Below are positions 61,363-64,000 of a DNA stretch of 64,000 nucleotides, one piece after another. The position numbers and the translations under genes are program-made. Position 1 is the first letter of the stretch; every line of letters begins with the position of its first letter. Source of the stretch: Ziziphus jujuba (Eukaryota; Streptophyta; Magnoliopsida; Rosales; Rhamnaceae); the NCBI RefSeq assembly GCF_031755915.1, contig NC_083382.1, forward strand, positions 8,308,001 to 8,372,000. Direction: 5' to 3'. The notes beneath the pieces are model-generated. The model was not told where the DNA came from. It saw only the letters and a program-made list of their open reading frames with translations, and ran no database searches.

Positions 61363-63140
61363 GTTCTTCGGTAATTACCGATGAAACCTATGGTAATCAA
61401 TTTGTCCTTCCTGGAAAAATTACCCTAGGTTTCATCGATAATTATCGAAACCCCTGTGGTAATCACATTTTATCAATTTTTTTGCCTCCACAAGTCCCCT
61501 AATGTGTGTCAAATGCAACAACATGCAAAATATACATTCTTTAATGATCCTAATGAGAAAAAATTCCAAAAGTTCAGAAAAAGTTCTCAAATTGCCAAAA
61601 AATTTATTACCGTAGGGTCTTCGGTAATTACCAATGCAACCTACGGTAATCAATTTGTCCTTGCTAGAAATATTACCGTAGGTTACATCGGTAATTACCG
61701 AAACCTTTATGGTAATCACACTTTATCAATTTTTTAGCGCCCACAAGTCCTTTAATATGTGTTAAATGTAACAACATGCAAAATATACTTTCTTCAATGA
61801 TCCTCAAGAGAAAAAATCCCTAAAGTTCTGAAAAAGTTCTCAAAGGGGCACAAAAATTTGATTACCGTAGGGCCTTTGGTAATTACCGATGAAACCTACG
61901 ACAATCAATTTATAGTTGCTGGAAAAATTACCATAGGTTTCATTGGTAATTACCGAAACCCTATGGTTATCACATTTTACCAATTTTTTGGCCCCCACAA
62001 GTCCCCTAATGTGTGCTAAATGCAACAAAATGCAAAATATACATTCTTTAATGATCCAAAGGAGAAAAAAATCAAAAAAATTTTGAAAAAGTTCTAAAAT
62101 TGCCAAAAAAAATTTATTACCGTATGGTCTTCGGTAATTACCGATGCAACCTATGGTAGTCAATTTGTCCTTGCTGGAAAAATTACCATAGGTTTCATCG
62201 GTAATTACCGAAACCCCAGTGGTAATCACATTTTACCAATTTTTTGACGCCCACAAGTCCCCTAATGTGTGTTAAATGCAACAACATGCAAAATATACTT
62301 TCTTCAATGATCCTAAAGAGAAAAAATCTCAAAAGTTCTGAAAAATATTTTAAATGGGCACAAAAATTTGATTACCATAGGGCCTTCGGTAATTACCGAT
62401 AAAACCTACGATAATGAATTTGTAGTTGCCGGAAAAATTACCGTAGTTTCATCGGTAATTACTGAAACCCCTATGATTATAGCATTTTAACAATTTTTTG
62501 GCCCCCACAAGTCCCCTAATGTGTGTTAAATGTAAAAACATGCAAAATATACTTTCTTCAATGATCCTAAGGAAAAAAAATCCCAAAAGTTCTGAAAAGT
62601 TCTCAAATTGGCACAAAAATTTGATTACCTTAGGGTCTTCGGTAATTACCGATGGAACCTACGGTAATCAATTTGTCCTTTCTTGAAAAATTACCGTAGG
62701 TTTCATCAATAATTACCGAAACCCCTATGGTTATCACATTTTATCAATTTTTTGGCCCCCACAAGTCCCCTAATGTGTGTTAAATGCAACAACATGCAAA
62801 ATATACTTTCTTCAATGATCCTAAGGAGAAAAAACCCCAAAAGTTCGGAAAAAGTTTTGAAATTGGCAAAAAAAATTTATTACGTTGGGCTTTCAGTAAT
62901 TACCGAAGTAACCTACGGTAATCAATTTGTCCTTGCTGAAAAAATTACCATAGATTTCATCGGTAATTACCGAAACCCCTGTGGTAAATTATGGTGATTT
63001 GCTTTGAAAAGATGGACAAATTGAAATTACCAACGGGGTATTGATAATTACCGACGAAAATTAGCGGTAATTTTTCTTGCAAGTAAATCGGGTTGCCGAT
63101 GGTTTTCATCAATAGTTACCGATTGTCCGTCAGTAATCAA
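61363..63140. repeat. Tandem array, about 254-bp unit, 7 copies plus degenerate end
   Basis: CGGTAATTACCG-type palindromes mark each unit at about 61369, 61622, 61877, 62132, 62387, 62640 and 62895, a spacing of 253-255. Each unit has a second palindrome about 75 bases on, so the pair flanks 'acctacggtaatcaattt' and 'aaaattaccgtaggttt'. Between them run 'cccacaagtcccctaatgtg' and 'acatgcaaaatatac'. Two unit types alternate in the middle. A degenerate version continues to about 63140. Open frames across the array only reflect its period. Confidence 0.9.
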
Positions 63141-63718
63141 ATTTTCTCACTTTTTTCGATCGTTTTTCCAATAACACAATGGCCAAAAAAATATATAATG
63201 ATAACATACTCAGCAAATTTCATTTTAAGAGACAACACAATGGCCAAATCCATGGTGTAATTGTTTAAAATGGTATTATTCCTTAAACATGAAACTGCTT
63301 TGAGCTTTTTACATTGAAGTTATACTCACATTTCTGTCGATTCAAAATCAGATTAGCCAATATAAGATTACTGTCCAATCAAAGACAAAAAAGTAGAAGC
63401 AGTGCATCATAATGAAAGGCTAGTTTCGGTTTCAGATAAACTCTCAAAAGCATAGACTGCATCCGTCTATTTTTTCAAGTTAAAAATCATAAATGTAAAT
63501 GTAATTATGGCAAAAACTGATAAAATTGTAACTTTATAATACTATACCATGATGAATGTTGAATGTACATGAACAAGTGCTGTCAAAACTGATATACTAG
63601 CAAAGAGAAAATATTTAACCAAATAATACACAGACAATCATGTTTATCTAGCCAATGCATTGAAACTGCAAGTAAGATTTCAGTGTGTTCCAAGTATATA
63701 TCTTTCTATAATATCAAT
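63141..63718. other. Spacer and probable 3' UTR of VPS37-like gene
   Basis: AT-rich and without repeats. The part nearest 63718 would be the 3' UTR on the minus strand. Confidence 0.4.
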
Positions 63719-63877
63719 TCAACTAAGTGAATTTGTTTTAGCTGCAAGATGAATGAGTGCTCGCTTAAGTGGTGCGAAGCTTCTTGTATATCTGCACAAA
63801 AGGACCGAGCTCGATCTCCCTATCAAGAAGCTGCTTGTGCAGATTTTCAGATTCCTCATCAATCTTGTTCATTGCAT
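63719..63877 (-). CDS. VPS37-like ESCRT-I subunit, last exon only, C-terminal frameshift
   Basis: VPS37 is a core subunit of ESCRT-I, which sorts ubiquitinated cargo at endosomes. The exon starts after a TTTGCAG acceptor (63878) and reads AMNKIDEESENLHKQLLDRE, then IELGPFVQIYKKLRTT, the C-terminal helix of the Mod(r) domain. A TAA at 63765-63767 follows. Five bases appear missing there: in the next frame the native ending resumes as RALIHLAAKTNSLS with a stop at 63719-63721. The family normally reads TTYH(R/K)RALIHLAAKT. The remaining exons lie beyond the window. The product would lose about 16 residues; whether the gene is functional cannot be judged from one exon. Confidence 0.8.
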
Positions 63878-64000
63878 CTGCAAACAAACACCAGTAAAAT
63901 AAAGGTTAAAAGTAATTAAGATAAAGTAGCTTAGTATCAAATTTGGCTTCTCTACATTAATTCTTTTGTGTTTAAGCATAGCCACTAGGTACAATACAAC
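63878..64000 (-). other. Intron of VPS37-like gene (partial)
   Basis: AT-rich sequence upstream of the acceptor at 63878. No further exon before the window ends. Confidence 0.6.

Noticed and set aside
61432..62997. Several 60-130 codon frames across the tandem array on both strands
   Set aside because: They repeat with the 254-bp period and overlap in both directions, so they reflect the array rather than genes.
61363..63140. CRISPR-like or satellite array
   Set aside because: This is eukaryotic DNA, units are over 250 bp, and there are no spacers; tandem repeat is the right description.

Overview
This is plant nuclear DNA, most likely from a eudicot and possibly a rosid. It is very AT-rich, with many poly-A/T and (TA)n runs. 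Genes have short GT-AG introns, and plant-specific families are present: wall-associated-kinase-like receptor kinases (WAKLs), a NUDX1-type Nudix hydrolase, a Ty1/copia retrotransposon and a CACTA transposon. I cannot name the species from sequence alone.

The core of the window, about 7.5-55.3 kb, is a decaying cluster of WAKL genes, all on the minus strand. Two copies can be spliced by hand into complete open frames: WAKL-B (10608-13628, 3 exons, 751 aa) and WAKL-D (32434-36753, 4 exons, 745 aa). Each has a signal peptide, a GUB_WAK galacturonan-binding-type domain, an EGF-like exon, a membrane segment and a complete Ser/Thr kinase. The rest are broken. WAKL-A (7536-9663) has a nonsense codon and a missing membrane exon. 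WAKL-C (20619-23003 plus 27591-27722) has many lesions and is split by the copia element. WAKL-E (53969-55252) has lost its EGF, membrane and kinase parts. There are exon relics at about 16.2, 29.3 and 38.3 kb. The spaces between them are built from repeated intergenic modules, so the cluster grew by segmental duplication.

Two transposons are well delimited. A Ty1/copia element (23004-27590, minus) has 459-bp LTRs, a TGTCC target duplication, a purine tract and an initiator-Met-type primer site. It lacks reverse transcriptase and has several nonsense codons. A CACTA (En/Spm) element (47334-52729) has a TTA target duplication. It keeps only the two ends of its transposase and carries a large array of GCGACGCA-type repeats in opposed orientation. 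Each element sits in one of two duplicated blocks, and the other block or blocks preserve a matching empty site.

The flanks hold non-WAKL genes on the minus strand: a DIM1-like (thioredoxin-like U5 snRNP) pseudogene at 0.9-2.2 kb, a NUDX1-like gene at 58.1-58.7 kb whose splice acceptor looks mutated, and the last exon of a VPS37-type ESCRT-I gene at 63.7-63.9 kb with a C-terminal frameshift. Other structures include a 254-bp tandem array with CGGTAATTACCG palindromes (61.36-63.0 kb), a 1.2-kb fold-back element (42.98-44.19 kb), a roughly 270-bp tandem repeat (41.5-42.4 kb), several short tandem duplications and a solo-LTR-like block (4.7-7.0 kb). All exon joins, domain calls and counts were made by eye.
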